NCBI GenBank assembly: GCA_964057225.1
Contig: OZ059899.1
Coordinates: forward strand, 15,508,501 to 15,572,500
Source of the DNA: Auanema rhodensis
Taxonomy: Eukaryota; Nematoda; Chromadorea; Rhabditida; Rhabditidae
DNA: 64,000 nucleotides
Direction of reading: 5' to 3'
Positions 62,625 to 64,000 of this stretch are shown here, piece by piece. The position numbers and the translations under genes are program-made. Under the pieces are notes generated by a model. That model was not told the origin of the DNA. It searched no databases and saw only the letters and a program-made list of their open reading frames with translations. Within the stretch, counting starts at the first letter, position 1, and the number at the start of each line of letters is the position of its first letter.

Positions 62625-64000
62625 AGCCTACCACATCTACCACCCTCTATCTCCTCCCTCTCTCAACCCCGTTCCGTTCTGTCTCATCCTCTCTTTGTAG
62701 CCTATCTCTTAGCCCACACATACATACGCCATACTCTCTTCCTCGTCAGTATTATTCTCATCATCTGACCTAAAGGTGACTGCAAATCCGGAAACTAAAT
62801 CAAGGAGGACATATCCTCTAACCAGCGAACTTCTTTTCCTTTTGGCTAAATCTATCATATTCGGTAACGATATCTACACTGTGACTTGTCATTTCAACAT
62901 ACCTCATTACCTCTCTCTCTCTCTCTTTCATTGCTTTTGCCAATAGCAAATCTTAATCGAAAACCTAACCATTTTTCGTTCACTTCTCCACCTTTATCAT
63001 ATTCTCTCTGTCTCTTTCTCTGGTTATCTCTTTACCTGTATCTCTCTGTCACTCCTCCTCTCCCCTTTCTCTTTATCGTTCTTCCTCGAAACTCTCTTAA
63101 CTATTCATATTTACTCATGGTTATTACGTATGACAATATGATTGATCTATCGTCCTGATATGCTAATGATTCCGAAATACTTGTTGTGTTGATCTTATGC
63201 TTCTTGGCCTCTCCTAATTGATTTTTCAATTTTCACCTTGTTTATGATTGACTGACTGACTAAACTGCTTGTCTGGCTTCGATATACCGTCATTCTCATC
63301 ATTTAATCTCCATCCTCTTGGAAACTATCGTTCATTAAACTGAAACTATTTTATTCAATTTAAGCTTCTATTCTACTATTCTATATATAAGCTTTACTAG
63401 AATATTCTCTTTAACTATATCATATAATTATTGTAATCTTTCAAGTTTTGTGAACCACAAACTGACATTATGTGTTAGTCGTTGTATGTATTTCAATGTT
63501 TTTTTTACTTTTTTCTTTATCTTCTTCCTATCTCTTGAACCTTTTTTCTCCTTTTCTGACCATATTCATCTTCCTCATCTTTCCTTTTTTTATTCTTTTA
63601 CATACTCATTCTTCTTTATTTCTCTCTCTTTCTCTCTGATTTCCCTCAGTCTCTCTTTCTATCTATACCATAATGTCCTCAGGGGCTTACGATTTGTCTT
63701 CTTGTTCACTGTCCTTGAACCATCTTCATCAAGGTACATCTCAACCACCTTCTCCGTGTTATCTAATGAACTAAGGATTTGTTTTATTTGGCTATAAAAT
63801 GATATTTTCTCGTAATTTGTTCCCCAAAAATTATGAAATGTTGATTGTTTTTCTTATTTCATCTAATCGTTTTCGTTTCTTTCTATCTTGTATAAGTCTC
63901 ACTCTCTCAACTCTTAAAAGTCTGTCTCTCGCTGGGGAAGGATGAGAACTAGAGATAGAGAGTAGTGGTAGGGGCTATGCAGAAACAAGAAGCAGCTCGT

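Larger units (their letters stand above)
57283..64000. other. CT-rich right end of the window without a supported gene
   Basis: CT array at 57315-57391, (TTC)n at 58079-58136 and 62243-62279, CT blocks near 58931, 59650, 59920, 62410 and 62915, (AC)n at 62599-62624, and GA near 61016-61035. Non-repeat patches at 57669-57760, 60798-60846 (followed by GTGAGT) and 61169-61280 (SNQSAALVSSFPAHERGSVS) have coding-like composition, but more than one frame is open, so no exon is called. Confidence 0.5.

Overview
This is a nuclear genomic window from an animal, not a bacterium or virus. It is AT-rich and carries spliced genes with strikingly small introns: every intron I resolved in the first gene is 43-52 bp, and most elsewhere are 38-60 bp. 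The proteins are metazoan in type (mitochondrial HIBCH and phosphatidylserine decarboxylase, a galectin, a KH protein, an SRFBP1/BUD22-like nucleolar protein, eukaryotic tRNA-Ser). The species cannot be fixed from the sequence alone. A small invertebrate with a compact intron style fits, for example an acariform mite, a miniaturised annelid, a nematode or an appendicularian. Three introns use GC-AG ends, and acceptor-like AG sites sit just upstream of several start codons.

Layout. From 0.2 to 8.4 kb lie three genes: HIBCH (+), a FAR1/ZSWIM3-like DNA-binding protein (-) and mitochondrial phosphatidylserine decarboxylase (-). From 8.4 to 20.1 kb is a large gene-poor interval, purine-rich on the + strand as far as about 14.7 kb and then very AT-rich. 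From 20.1 to 28.7 kb is a second compact cluster: a galectin with a Pro/Gly-rich tail ending in seven histidines (+), a KH-domain protein (-), a small four-helix membrane protein (+), tRNA-Ser(GCT) (+) and an SRFBP1/BUD22-like protein (+). From 28.7 to 64 kb no conventional gene is visible. This 35 kb is dominated by (CT)n/(GA)n tracts, mixed trinucleotide repeats, G-runs and AT-rich spacers.

The long ORFs in the repeat regions (Ser-Leu, Arg-Glu or Phe/Ser-rich) are translations of microsatellites and were discarded. Scattered among the repeats are short islands with normal coding composition, a single open frame, a splice acceptor and a donor or stop (for example 33962-34106, 40130-40347, 43632-43792, 49380-49527, 54269-54328, 57182-57282). 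They could be exons of one or more long-intron genes, which would contrast sharply with the tiny introns of the housekeeping genes. They need transcript evidence.

The genes are not an obvious functional unit. They are ordinary housekeeping or cell-biology genes packed into two clusters and flanked by repeat-rich tracts. No CRISPR array, transposase, retroelement, viral segment or rRNA was seen.
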